Assembly: GCA_009930125.1 (NCBI GenBank)
Contig: RZYZ01000108.1
Span: forward strand, 1 to 6,942
Source: Clostridia bacterium
GTDB lineage: Bacteria; Bacillota; Clostridia; Clostridiales; Clostridiaceae
Direction: 5' to 3'
DNA: 6,942 nt
A program made the position numbers and the translations under genes. The notes under the pieces were generated by a model. The model saw nothing but the letters and a program-made list of their open reading frames with translations, did not search any database and had not been told where the DNA came from. Shown in pieces: positions 1 through 5,558 of the stretch (positions are counted from its first letter, which is position 1; the number at the start of each line of letters is the position of its first letter).

Positions 1-96
1 CTCGCGGTGTAAAGCCTTGCCTTGAGCTATGTGCTTGGCGCTATCAGCCCGCACTCGGGACTTTCACCCGTTAGATTGCACCCATGCCGGGCACAC
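1..96 (-). mobile_element. 5' end of a group II intron (partial)
   Basis: Read on the minus strand from position 96, the sequence opens with GTGTG, matching the group II intron 5' consensus GUGYG. It continues with CCCGGCATGGGTG, a small hairpin with arms at 56-59 and 67-70 around a TGAAAGT loop, and later a CAAGGCAAGG-like stretch. This layout is familiar to me from domain I starts of clostridial group II introns that carry an LtrA-type reverse transcriptase/maturase. There is no convincing ORF in it, as expected for domain I. Most of the intron, including any maturase and domains V/VI, lies beyond the window, so subclass and intactness cannot be judged. The insertion point is 2 nt after a terminator stem, which is typical of class C introns. 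A different structured RNA is the main alternative. Confidence 0.72.
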
Positions 97-97
97 A

Positions 98-136
98 TAA
101 AAGAGTCTCCCTCCAAATAGGAAGAAGACTCTTTTA
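98..136 (-). terminator. Rho-independent terminator of the dctPQM-HAD operon
   Basis: An 11-bp perfect inverted repeat (98-108 with 126-136, arms TAAAAGAGTCT and AGACTCTTTTA) encloses a 17-nt loop that can pair a little further. It starts 5 nt after the phosphatase stop codon. On the minus strand the 3' arm ends in CTTTTAT, giving a short U-rich tail. The putative intron begins immediately after this, so the natural downstream U tract may have been interrupted. Confidence 0.8.
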
Positions 137-140
137 CTCT

Positions 141-932
141 TTAAACCTCTTGAATCATCTGCTTTACAGATGAGAATGCGAAATCCGCCTGGATGGAACT
201 ATCTTCATAGTCCCTTTCCTTCGTTTCACCAGAGAAGACCAGTACCGATGTGATGCCTGCATTGATTCCTGTCTGGATGTCGGTATACAGGCGGTCTCCC
301 ACCATGGCCATTCCAGACTTGTCCAGACCATACTTGTAGGCGATGCTTTCCACAACCTCTTTGTTCGGTTTCCCGATGACTTTTGGTTTTTTACCCGTTG
401 AAGCTTCAATCATGGCAGCCATGGCGCCTGCATCAGGCATGAAGGCATCATTGGGAAGCGGACAGTTGAAATCGGGATGGGTGGCGATGTATTCCACACC
501 TGAGGCGATATACTCACAGGCTCCCCAGATCTTTTCATAGGTCAGTGTTGTGTCAAACCCCAGCACCACAAAGTCCACTTCTTCTCCACGCTTCTTTACA
601 AGCTGGAACCCTTCTCTTTCAAACTCCTCTTCCAGAGCAGGTGTGCCCAGGAGATAGATTCGGGCTCCTTCATGGTTGCGCTTCAGATACCTTGTGGTCG
701 CTTCTCCTGATGTGAAGATCTCTTCTGCAGCGGCATCAATACCCAGTTTTCTGAGCTTCTCCACATAGATGAGCTTGTTTTTTGAAGAATTGTTGGTCAG
801 AAAGATATATCTCTTCCCATTCTTCTTCAATGTGTCGAGAAAATCAAGTGCTCCCTCGATCAGTTCATTTCCAAGAAATATGGTTCCATCCATATCCAGA
901 AGAAACGTATCTTTTTCTTTTAAAATACTCAA
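141..932 (-). CDS. HAD-superfamily IIA phosphatase, NagD/AraL-like
   Basis: This 263-residue cytoplasmic protein has the full HAD core. Motif I is DMDGT (residues 13-17; Asp13 nucleophile, Asp15 acid/base). Motif II is TNNSS (46-50, Thr46). The motif III lysine is in GKP (Lys188) and motif IV is GDRLYTD (212-218). The segment between motifs II and III is the C2 cap of the NagD family, with the typical ATHPDFNCP and MPDAGAM stretches. Length matches the family. The start is TTG at 932, supported by AAAGGAG 7 nt upstream. It begins 18 nt after the dctM stop, so it is very probably the fourth gene of the TRAP operon. Relatives hydrolyse UMP (E. coli NagD) or assorted sugar phosphates (B. subtilis AraL, itself inside a sugar operon). 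The substrate here is unknown; a role in clearing a phosphorylated by-product of the imported compound is inference. Confidence 0.93.
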   Translation of the reverse strand: MSILKEKDTFLLDMDGTIFLGNELIEGALDFLDTLKKNGKRYIFLTNNSSKNKLIYVEKLRKLGIDAAAEEIFTSGEATTRYLKRNHEGARIYLLGTPALEEEFEREGFQLVKKRGEEVDFVVLGFDTTLTYEKIWGACEYIASGVEYIATHPDFNCPLPNDAFMPDAGAMAAMIEASTGKKPKVIGKPNKEVVESIAYKYGLDKSGMAMVGDRLYTDIQTGINAGITSVLVFSGETKERDYEDSSIQADFAFSSVKQMIQEV

Positions 933-950
933 AACGATACTCCTTTACGG

Positions 951-2237
951 TCAACTGAAGAGATTGAATGTGAACAGAGCAATTCCTTCAGAGTAAGTTA
1001 CAAGCAGCAGTACCACCAGAAGGGCCACAATGAACGGCCATACTTCCTTGATGAAATCTTCCAGCTTGACATTGACAATAGAGCAGACCGTAAACATCAT
1101 GGATCCGAACGGTGGCGTCAGGCCTCCGATCATGATATTCACGATGAAGATCATACCGAAATGAAGCGGGTCGATGCCAAAGGATACAACCGCAGGCACT
1201 AGAAGTGGTGCAAGAATAACCAGTGCAGCTCCACCTTCCAGGAACATTCCGATGAAGAGCAGCAGTGCATTGATGACAAGAAGCAGCACAATCGGGCTGT
1301 CTGTCATATTCATCAGGAATTCCGTAATGATCTGTGGAATCTGTTCCAGTGTCAGGTAATATCCGAAGACCTTGGCGCTGGCGATGATGGACATGACCGC
1401 ACCAGTACCTTTCACTGTATCCATGAAGATCATAGGCAGATGCTTAGGCTTCAGCTCCTTGTAGACGAAGAATCCTACGATGACTGAAAAGACAACGGCA
1501 ACCGCTCCAGCCTCAGTCGGTGTGAACACACCAAAACGCATACCCATGATGATTCCGAAGGGAATGAACAGGGCCCAGATGGACTTCAGGAACTGCCTGA
1601 AGATTTCACCCACATTGGCAATACGTTCTCTGGATGGTGTGTAGTTTCTTTTCAGCGCAATGATGTGCACGGTAATCATAAGCATGATGGCCATGAGAAT
1701 ACCTGGCATATAGGCCGCCAGGAACATATCTCCCACCGCCACGTTGGCGATCAGCGCATATAGAATCAGATTGGTTCCAGGCGGTATAACTGGACTGATG
1801 GCAGAAGAGGCAGCGGTGATCGCTGCTGAAAAAGGCTTCGAGAAACCTTTCTTCACCATTTCAGGTACCAGAATCTTGGACTGCATGGCAGCATCCGCAT
1901 TGGCGGAACCTGAGATACCACCCATGAGCGCACTTAACAGTACATTAACCTGAGCGAGTCCACCCTTGGTGTGACCGACCAGCACATCTGCAAAATCCAT
2001 GAGTGCTCCGGAAATTCCCGAGTGATTCATGACGGATCCCACCATAATGAAGAAAGGAACCGCTAGATACGGGAAGGATTCCACAGAAGTGACAAACTGC
2101 TGTATAACCATTTCCATGGGCATGGAATTGTTGATGAACATGAAATAGAACAGTGAAGATCCCATCAGCGCGAAGGCTACGGGAATGTTCATGAAGAACA
2201 GAATAAACAGGACCAGTACCGGTAATAAAGACTCCAT
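951..2237 (-). CDS. dctM: TRAP transporter large membrane subunit (DctM)
   Basis: This 428-residue integral membrane protein has the usual length and about a dozen hydrophobic segments. It is the ion-coupled translocation subunit of a tripartite ATP-independent periplasmic transporter, moving the solute handed over by DctP using the Na+ gradient. Family landmarks are visible: SGSANADAAM (109-118) followed by ILVPEM, the first re-entrant motif IPPG (151-154), TPTEAGA (239-245), FLEGGAAL (332-339) and the second-half motif GLTPPFG (372-378). The two PP-containing motifs fit the inverted-repeat architecture of the family. The ATG overlaps the dctQ stop by one base (TAATG), and a purine-rich GGGGG lies in the last dctQ codons, indicating translational coupling. 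The C-terminus ends in a hydrophobic segment rich in Leu/Val and then Phe. The transported substrate cannot be read from this subunit. Confidence 0.96.
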   Translation of the reverse strand: MESLLPVLVLFILFFMNIPVAFALMGSSLFYFMFINNSMPMEMVIQQFVTSVESFPYLAVPFFIMVGSVMNHSGISGALMDFADVLVGHTKGGLAQVNVLLSALMGGISGSANADAAMQSKILVPEMVKKGFSKPFSAAITAASSAISPVIPPGTNLILYALIANVAVGDMFLAAYMPGILMAIMLMITVHIIALKRNYTPSRERIANVGEIFRQFLKSIWALFIPFGIIMGMRFGVFTPTEAGAVAVVFSVIVGFFVYKELKPKHLPMIFMDTVKGTGAVMSIIASAKVFGYYLTLEQIPQIITEFLMNMTDSPIVLLLVINALLLFIGMFLEGGAALVILAPLLVPAVVSFGIDPLHFGMIFIVNIMIGGLTPPFGSMMFTVCSIVNVKLEDFIKEVWPFIVALLVVLLLVTYSEGIALFTFNLFS

Positions 2238-2761
2238 TAATCATCCACCCCCTGATCTTCTGGTGCACCGATCTCAAGACTTACGTCCTTCTTCAGGAAT
2301 ACCTTTCTGATACTCTGAACGAAGAAGTAGATGGAATAGATGGTGATCAGTGCAAAGGAAATTACAATTGCAATATAAATATATTTATAAGAAAACTCCA
2401 GAGCGGCAGTGATCTTAGTGGAATTTCTAAAATAAAGATAGCTTAGATAAAACATTCCTCCTGAAAGAAATGTGACAACACCGGAAGTCAGCATCACAAC
2501 CAGTGGCTGATGCTTATCGGGCACCAGATTGGTGAGTACTTCTACTCCGATCAGACCTTTTGTCTTGTATGCATTGGCAAAGCCCAGAAAAATAACCCAG
2601 ACGAAGGCACCTACGGCTATTTCTTCAGACCAGTGATAGGTAAAGTTCAGGAAATATCTGGTGAACACATTCACAATTACCAGTACTGTGGTTACCGTGA
2701 GAAACATTGCACCGATATACAGTTCAAAGTTTACAAACAACTTTTTCCATTTATCTTTCAT
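2237..2761 (-). CDS. dctQ: TRAP transporter small membrane subunit (DctQ)
   Basis: This 174-residue protein with four hydrophobic segments (about 15-35, 47-67, 84-110 and 124-152) is the DctQ subunit that pairs with DctM and supports docking of the binding protein. The signature HWSEE (43-47), preceded by TRYFLN and followed by the second membrane segment, is typical. I place the start at ATG 2761 (protein begins MKDKWKK) because GAGGAGG lies 5 nt upstream and the length is normal for the family. The frame stays open to a TTG at 2851, which would add 30 charged residues. That TTG has no convincing Shine-Dalgarno sequence and sits in the loop of a hairpin, so I reject it. The tail is acidic (PEDQGVDD), and the stop overlaps the dctM start. 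Confidence 0.93.
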   Translation of the reverse strand: MKDKWKKLFVNFELYIGAMFLTVTTVLVIVNVFTRYFLNFTYHWSEEIAVGAFVWVIFLGFANAYKTKGLIGVEVLTNLVPDKHQPLVVMLTSGVVTFLSGGMFYLSYLYFRNSTKITAALEFSYKYIYIAIVISFALITIYSIYFFVQSIRKVFLKKDVSLEIGAPEDQGVDD

Positions 2762-2766
2762 CTCGT

Positions 2767-2773
2767 CCTCCTC
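2767..2773 (-). promoter_or_regulatory. Ribosome binding site fixing the dctQ start
   Basis: GAGGAGG lies 5 nt before ATG 2761. It is the best Shine-Dalgarno match around dctQ and decides in favour of the short form over the upstream TTG at 2851. Confidence 0.75.
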
Positions 2774-2832
2774 TTTCTCGAAAACAAAATTTCTTTTGTT
2801 CAGATTTTTCAAATAAAAGTCAGTATAATCTT

Positions 2833-2869
2833 CAATAGCATTCTCCTTCAACGAAAGAGAATGCTATTG
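2833..2869 (-). promoter_or_regulatory. Intercistronic hairpin between dctP and dctQ
   Basis: A perfect 13-bp inverted repeat (CAATAGCATTCTC at 2833-2845, GAGAATGCTATTG at 2857-2869) begins 16 nt after the dctP stop codon and ends about 70 nt before the dctQ ATG. No T tract follows on the minus strand (next bases AAGATTATACTG), so it does not look like a simple terminator. Hairpins after the binding-protein gene of a transporter operon often protect the upstream mRNA from 3' decay or lower expression of the membrane subunits; that role is inferred here. A weak promoter-like pair, TTGAAG (2846-2851) and TATACT (2822-2827) with an 18-bp spacer, overlaps the hairpin and could start a separate dctQM transcript. 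Confidence 0.7.
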
Positions 2870-2885
2870 TCAATCAGATTAAATA

Positions 2886-3938
2886 TTACTGTGCAGCCTT
2901 GATCTTTTCAAGTTCTTCAAGAATTCTCTCGTAGATTCCAGGTGTCCAGTTATCAAACTTGGTATATACAGGCTCTGCAGCCTTCAGGAACGCTTCTGCA
3001 TCCACTTCATGGAAGCTTACGCCTTCAGCCTTCAGAAGATCAGCAAATTCGTCTTCTGCCTTGATGGTTTCAGCCAGATTATCCTGCATGCCCTTTTCGA
3101 ATTCTTCAGAAAGGATTGTCTGCTGCTCTTCGGTCAGTTCAGCCCACAGATCATCAGAGATGACTACAGCAGAAACACCTAGAAGATGGTTTGTCAGAGA
3201 GTATTCCTTGACATTCTCATACTGCTGTGTGCCGTAGTAAGTCATGATGGATCCTTCAACACCGTCGATGACGCCCTGCTGGATTGCAGCATAAGTGTCA
3301 GGATATGGCATGGAAACGGGGTTTCCGCCCATGGCTTCGATGGTGTAAGTGTACAGCTGACTCGTAGGAACACGGATGTTGAGTCCCTTCATATCTTCTG
3401 GAGTTTTGATAGGCTTCTTCGTCATCATGCTTCTGAATCCGAATACCCAGTCCAGTGACATGACCTTTACACCATGGTCTTCTTCAATCTTGGCATTGAG
3501 CTCTTCCACTAGTGGAGTCTTGGTCATTGCCAGATATTCATCAAATGTGGTATACAGGAAGGGTCCTGTGATGGCATTGTAATCTGGTACATAGTCTCCC
3601 AGGAAGTTTACACCGTCAACCAGTATCCAGTCGGATCCCTTGACGATCTGCTCCATTCCATCTTTACCGATTGGCAGAGTTCCGCCTGTGAAAAGCTTCA
3701 GTTCCAGTGAACCGTTACTTCTCTCGTTTACAGCCTCCACAACCTTTTTCAGTGAGATTGCGGTCTGTTCGTCATCAACGAACTTTGTGCTGATAGTGAT
3801 TTCCTTGGTTTCCGTTGCTGCAGGAGTTTCAGCTCCTGGTGTTTCGGCTCCTGGTGTCTCAGCTGGTTCCTTGCTTCCACATGCTACGATGGAAGTCGCC
3901 ATTAACACTGTTGCGAGCAACATTGCGATTTTTTTCAT
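2886..3938 (-). CDS. dctP: TRAP transporter solute-binding lipoprotein (DctP)
   Basis: This 350-residue extracytoplasmic binding protein would capture the substrate and deliver it to DctQM. The N-terminus is a lipoprotein signal peptide: MKK, a hydrophobic stretch, then lipobox IVAC with Cys20 as the lipidated residue. It is followed by a Pro/Glu/Thr/Ala linker with GAETP repeats (about 24-46). The mature domain shows DctP-family landmarks: GFRSMMTKKPI (167-177), the KGLNIRVP segment with Arg189 at the place of the arginine that salt-bridges the ligand carboxylate, and GVIDGVEGS (222-230). Where sialic-acid-type proteins have GQEN, this one has GVEG. The start at ATG 3938 has AAGGGGG 7 nt upstream; an upstream in-frame ATG at 3995 lacks a ribosome binding site and would spoil the signal peptide. 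The substrate is probably a carboxylate, identity unknown. It is the first gene of the dctPQM-phosphatase operon. Confidence 0.95.
   Translation of the reverse strand: MKKIAMLLATVLMATSIVACGSKEPAETPGAETPGAETPAATETKEITISTKFVDDEQTAISLKKVVEAVNERSNGSLELKLFTGGTLPIGKDGMEQIVKGSDWILVDGVNFLGDYVPDYNAITGPFLYTTFDEYLAMTKTPLVEELNAKIEEDHGVKVMSLDWVFGFRSMMTKKPIKTPEDMKGLNIRVPTSQLYTYTIEAMGGNPVSMPYPDTYAAIQQGVIDGVEGSIMTYYGTQQYENVKEYSLTNHLLGVSAVVISDDLWAELTEEQQTILSEEFEKGMQDNLAETIKAEDEFADLLKAEGVSFHEVDAEAFLKAAEPVYTKFDNWTPGIYERILEELEKIKAAQ
3822..3865. repeat. 15-bp tandem repeat encoding the DctP linker
   Basis: AGCTCCTGGTGTTTC (3831-3845) and GGCTCCTGGTGTCTC (3846-3860) are adjacent near-identical 15-mers, with partial copies on both sides (AGGAGTTTC before, AGCTGG after). 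They encode the repeated GAETP units between the lipidated cysteine and the folded domain. Such in-frame repeats can vary in copy number between strains without breaking the protein. Confidence 0.75.
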
Positions 3939-4025
3939 GAAGTGTCCCCCTTCAAAATATATTAATATTTTTCGCAAATAAAAATGCAGAGACATATCTT
4001 GAATGGGCAGCTGTAGCCATATCTT

Positions 4026-4063
4026 AGAGAATGATACGCGCAGCGCTCATTAACATAATCTCT
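4026..4063. promoter_or_regulatory. Possible operator in the dctP leader
   Basis: An imperfect dyad centres on GCGCAGCGC (4038-4046), flanked by AATGA (4030-4034) and TCATT (4047-4051), with 3 extra bases on the left. Outside it, AGAGA (4026-4030) faces TCTCT (4059-4063). An 8-bp direct repeat CATATCTT occurs nearby at 3993-4000 and 4018-4025, 25 bp apart. The GC-rich core stands out in an AT-rich leader just downstream of the proposed dctP promoter. A repressor or activator site is plausible. I cannot assign a regulator, and no good catabolite-repression (cre) match is present. Confidence 0.35.
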
Positions 4064-4083
4064 GTATTTTTTCTAGCTAATTA

Positions 4084-4112
4084 ATGTTAACACAATGTTA
4101 TTTTCTTGTAAA
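4084..4112 (-). promoter_or_regulatory. Candidate sigma-A promoter of the dctPQM operon
   Basis: TTTACA (4107-4112, 5/6 to TTGACA) and TAACAT (4084-4089, 4/6 to TATAAT) are separated by exactly 17 bp. This predicts a start near 4077 and a dctP leader of about 140 nt. It is the best match I found in the 340-bp region between efp and dctP, which holds no gene. The rest of that region is AT-rich and carries the efp terminator and the dyad described separately. Confidence 0.45.
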
Positions 4113-4224
4113 GGTTTAAATGTAATTGTTTTCTTAAGCAAACCCTATGTATTTCTTATCGCTTTACGATTATGATTCATATTCAACCCATACGGACATT
4201 TCAGAAATTGCCTTCATATAGTTT

Positions 4225-4257
4225 TAAAGGGAATCTGGCTGACCCAGATTCCCTTTA
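4225..4257 (-). terminator. Intrinsic terminator of efp
   Basis: A 14-bp perfect stem (4225-4238 with 4244-4257) with a 5-nt loop lies about 20 nt after the efp stop. On the minus strand the 3' arm ends CCCTTTA and continues AAAC, so the U tract is short, but the stem is long and perfect. A second short T run on the plus side would allow some function in the other direction. Confidence 0.75.
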
Positions 4258-4278
4258 GTCTTATTCGGCTCTTGTTTA

Positions 4279-4836
4279 TTATACTCTTTCCATGTAGTCG
4301 CCGGTACGCGTATCCACTCTGATGGAATCTCCTTCATTGATGAAGAAAGGAACCATAACCACTGCACCTGTTTCCACTGTAGCAGGCTTCAGTGCATTTG
4401 TCGCTGTATTTCCCTTGACACCAGGTTCTGTCTCAGTAACCTGAAGCTCTACGAAGTTTGGCGCTTCCACGGAGAATGCCTCCCCTTTGTAGAATTTGAT
4501 CACTGCAAAGTTGTTTTCCTTCAGGAATTTGATGGCCTCTTCCACTTTTTCATAATTCAGCGGAATCTGCTCAAAGGTCTCCTGATCCATGAAGTAGTAG
4601 AGCTCACCATCATTGTACAGGTACTGCATTTCCTTTCTTTCTATGACAGCTTCCAACAGTTTCGTTGTAGGATTGAATGTGGTTTCTGTTGTACCACCCA
4701 GGATTACATTTCTAAGCTTCGTTCTTACAAATGCAGCACCCTTACCAGGTTTTACATGTAGAAAATCAAGTACTACATATACATTGCCTTCGTGCTCAAA
4801 TGTTGTTCCTTTTCTTAAATCACTTGCTGAAATCAT
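4279..4836 (-). CDS. efp: Translation elongation factor P
   Basis: This 185-residue cytoplasmic EF-P is the same length as the Bacillus protein. EF-P binds between the P and E sites of ribosomes stalled on consecutive prolines and promotes peptide bond formation. The N-terminal KOW-like domain carries the loop VKPGKGAA with Lys32 at its tip, the position modified in the family (5-aminopentanol in B. subtilis; beta-lysyl in E. coli, at Lys34). The central and C-terminal OB domains follow, with the conserved stretch GVKGNTATNALKPATVETGA and the ending IRVDTRTGDYMERV. The start is ATG 4836, with TTGGAGG 7 nt upstream. An in-frame extension to 4860 has no ribosome binding site of its own and would cover the true one. 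efp appears to be transcribed alone, between its own promoter and a strong terminator. The gene for a modification enzyme is not in the window. Confidence 0.98.
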   Translation of the reverse strand: MISASDLRKGTTFEHEGNVYVVLDFLHVKPGKGAAFVRTKLRNVILGGTTETTFNPTTKLLEAVIERKEMQYLYNDGELYYFMDQETFEQIPLNYEKVEEAIKFLKENNFAVIKFYKGEAFSVEAPNFVELQVTETEPGVKGNTATNALKPATVETGAVVMVPFFINEGDSIRVDTRTGDYMERV

Positions 4837-4838
4837 TT

Positions 4839-4940
4839 TTATACCTCCAAATTTCCCCAATAAATAGTATACGCCGGATATGCTCCAGCGGTTTTAAAAC
4901 AGAAGGTTGGGGGTTTTATAAAAGGTTTTCCTTCTGCCAT
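4839..4940 (-). CDS. Possible leader peptide ORF upstream of efp
   Basis: A 33-codon frame starts at ATG 4940 (or the adjacent GTG 4943) and stops with TAA 2 nt before the efp ATG, so the stop overlaps the efp ribosome-binding region. The peptide begins MAEGKPFIKPPTF. It contains a consecutive Pro-Pro pair (residues 10-11, codons CCC CCA) and four prolines in all. It lies downstream of the proposed efp promoter and spans the terminator-like hairpin. Against it: the start has no good Shine-Dalgarno sequence (only CGGGA, 10 or more nt away), and an open frame of this length can occur by chance. It resembles no family I know. I list it because its position and Pro-Pro content would fit autoregulation by EF-P. 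Confidence 0.22.
   Translation of the reverse strand: MAEGKPFIKPPTFCFKTAGAYPAYTIYWGNLEV
4896..4936 (-). terminator. Weak terminator or attenuator between aroK and efp
   Basis: A 7-bp stem CAGAAGG/CCTTCTG (4900-4906 with 4930-4936) encloses a 23-nt loop and is followed on the minus strand by TTTTAAAA. An alternative short stem (AAGG AAAA CCTT) shares the upstream arm. It lies about 90 nt beyond the aroK stop and about 60 nt before the efp ATG. It may end the comG-aroK transcript. If the promoter at 4975-5003 is real, it also sits in the efp leader and could act as an attenuator. The stem is short and the U tract has only four bases, so strength is doubtful. Confidence 0.45.
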
Positions 4941-4974
4941 CACAAATTAAAGTTTCCCGTAATTAACCAATGAT

Positions 4975-5003
4975 ATTTTACCAGATTGACCAGAGTTTGG
5001 CAA
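4975..5003 (-). promoter_or_regulatory. Sigma-A-type promoter upstream of efp
   Basis: TTGCCA (4998-5003, 5/6 to TTGACA) and TAAAAT (4975-4980, 5/6 to TATAAT) are spaced by 17 bp, the best promoter match in the window. It begins about 20 bp past the aroK stop and predicts a start near 4968, giving efp a leader of about 130 nt. A lone TATACT at 4866-4871 near efp has no usable -35 box. Confidence 0.6.
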
Positions 5004-5024
5004 TAAATATTGATTATCGTCGCA

Positions 5025-5555
5025 TCATCGTGTTCCATGGGCTCCATGCGTTCCATCCCGAAGATACTCCTGTATGGCACGGATTACATTATCGAGATTT
5101 TCATTTGCTTCTTCTTCTCCGGGTACTACGATATCCGCTTTATCGTACACTTCGGATCTTTCCTCTAGAAGCTGAGTGAGTGCAGGTAAACTTTTCGAAA
5201 GAGGTCTTACCCGATCCTTCTTCAATCGTTCCCAGAGAACTTCAGTAGAATACTTGACATAAACCGTGATGGCCCTCTCCTTCATGATTGTCATATTGTC
5301 GTGATGAACAGGGAATCCCCCACCGGTGGATATGAAGAGGTTCTCCTTCTCCAGGAGACGCAGAAGAAGAGCATGTTCCATGGCACGCAGCTTCTCTTCC
5401 CCTTGAATCATGATGATCTCCTCCGGGGTCATGCCTTCACTCTCAGTGATTTCTGCATCCGTATCCAGAAAATCCATATGAAGCGCTTCTGCCACTCTTC
5501 TTCCAAGGGTGCTTTTCCCACTGCCGGGCATACCAATCATAAAGATACTCTTCAT
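5025..5555 (-). CDS. aroK: Shikimate kinase
   Basis: This 176-residue P-loop kinase phosphorylates shikimate to shikimate 3-phosphate with ATP, in the chorismate (aromatic amino acid) pathway. The family set is complete: Walker A GMPGSGKST (8-16), DTD (31-33) for Mg2+ and shikimate, Arg57 in EKLRAME, the glycine-rich GGG (78-80) after STG, the lid DRVRPLS with Arg117, and ERSEVY with Arg133. The C-terminus is a short HGAHGTR tail beyond the last helix. ATG 5555 has AAAGGAG 8 nt upstream, overlapping the end of the comGG-like gene, whose stop is only 3 nt away. The gene therefore looks translationally and transcriptionally joined to the competence operon. I recall a similar comG-to-shikimate-kinase order in some Bacillaceae. 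No other aro gene is in the window. Confidence 0.96.
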   Translation of the reverse strand: MKSIFMIGMPGSGKSTLGRRVAEALHMDFLDTDAEITESEGMTPEEIIMIQGEEKLRAMEHALLLRLLEKENLFISTGGGFPVHHDNMTIMKERAITVYVKYSTEVLWERLKKDRVRPLSKSLPALTQLLEERSEVYDKADIVVPGEEEANENLDNVIRAIQEYLRDGTHGAHGTR

Positions 5556-5558
5556 TTT

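Noticed and set aside
1945..2277. 110-residue minus-strand frame overlapping the dctQ/dctM junction
   Set aside because: It is out of frame with clear dctM coding sequence and resembles nothing known.
2783..2800. 7-bp AT-only hairpin upstream of dctQ
   Set aside because: A stem of A-T pairs with one G-C and a tetraloop is weak and common in AT-rich DNA; no T tract or conserved position supports a function.
2762..2851. Extended N-terminus of DctQ from TTG 2851
   Set aside because: The TTG sits in the hairpin loop and has no ribosome binding site, while ATG 2761 has GAGGAGG at 5 nt and gives a normal DctQ length.
2868..2873. Perfect TTGACA on the minus strand just after dctP
   Set aside because: No -10 box lies 16-19 bp downstream; the nearest TATACT is about 38 bp away. 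The match also lies partly in the arm of the intercistronic hairpin.
2510..2902. Plus-strand open frames, for example 2510-2902 and 5301-5951
   Set aside because: They lie antisense to well-supported genes, lack recognisable domains and ribosome binding sites, and have shadow-like composition.
3939..3995. 19-residue extension of DctP from ATG 3995
   Set aside because: No Shine-Dalgarno sequence precedes it, and it would place residues before a complete lipoprotein signal peptide; ATG 3938 has AAGGGGG at good spacing.
4140..4175. cre-like sequence around GTAAAGCGATAAG upstream of dctP
   Set aside because: It has mismatches at the conserved TG and final C of the catabolite-responsive consensus, so it is not a credible CcpA site.
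4866..4871. TATACT as a -10 box directly upstream of efp
   Set aside because: No -35 match at 16-19 bp, and the pair at 4975-5003 is far better.
5028..5060. Imperfect ATGGA repeats at the 3' end of aroK
   Set aside because: Three short copies encode the HG-rich tail; they are too short and irregular to be a repeat element.
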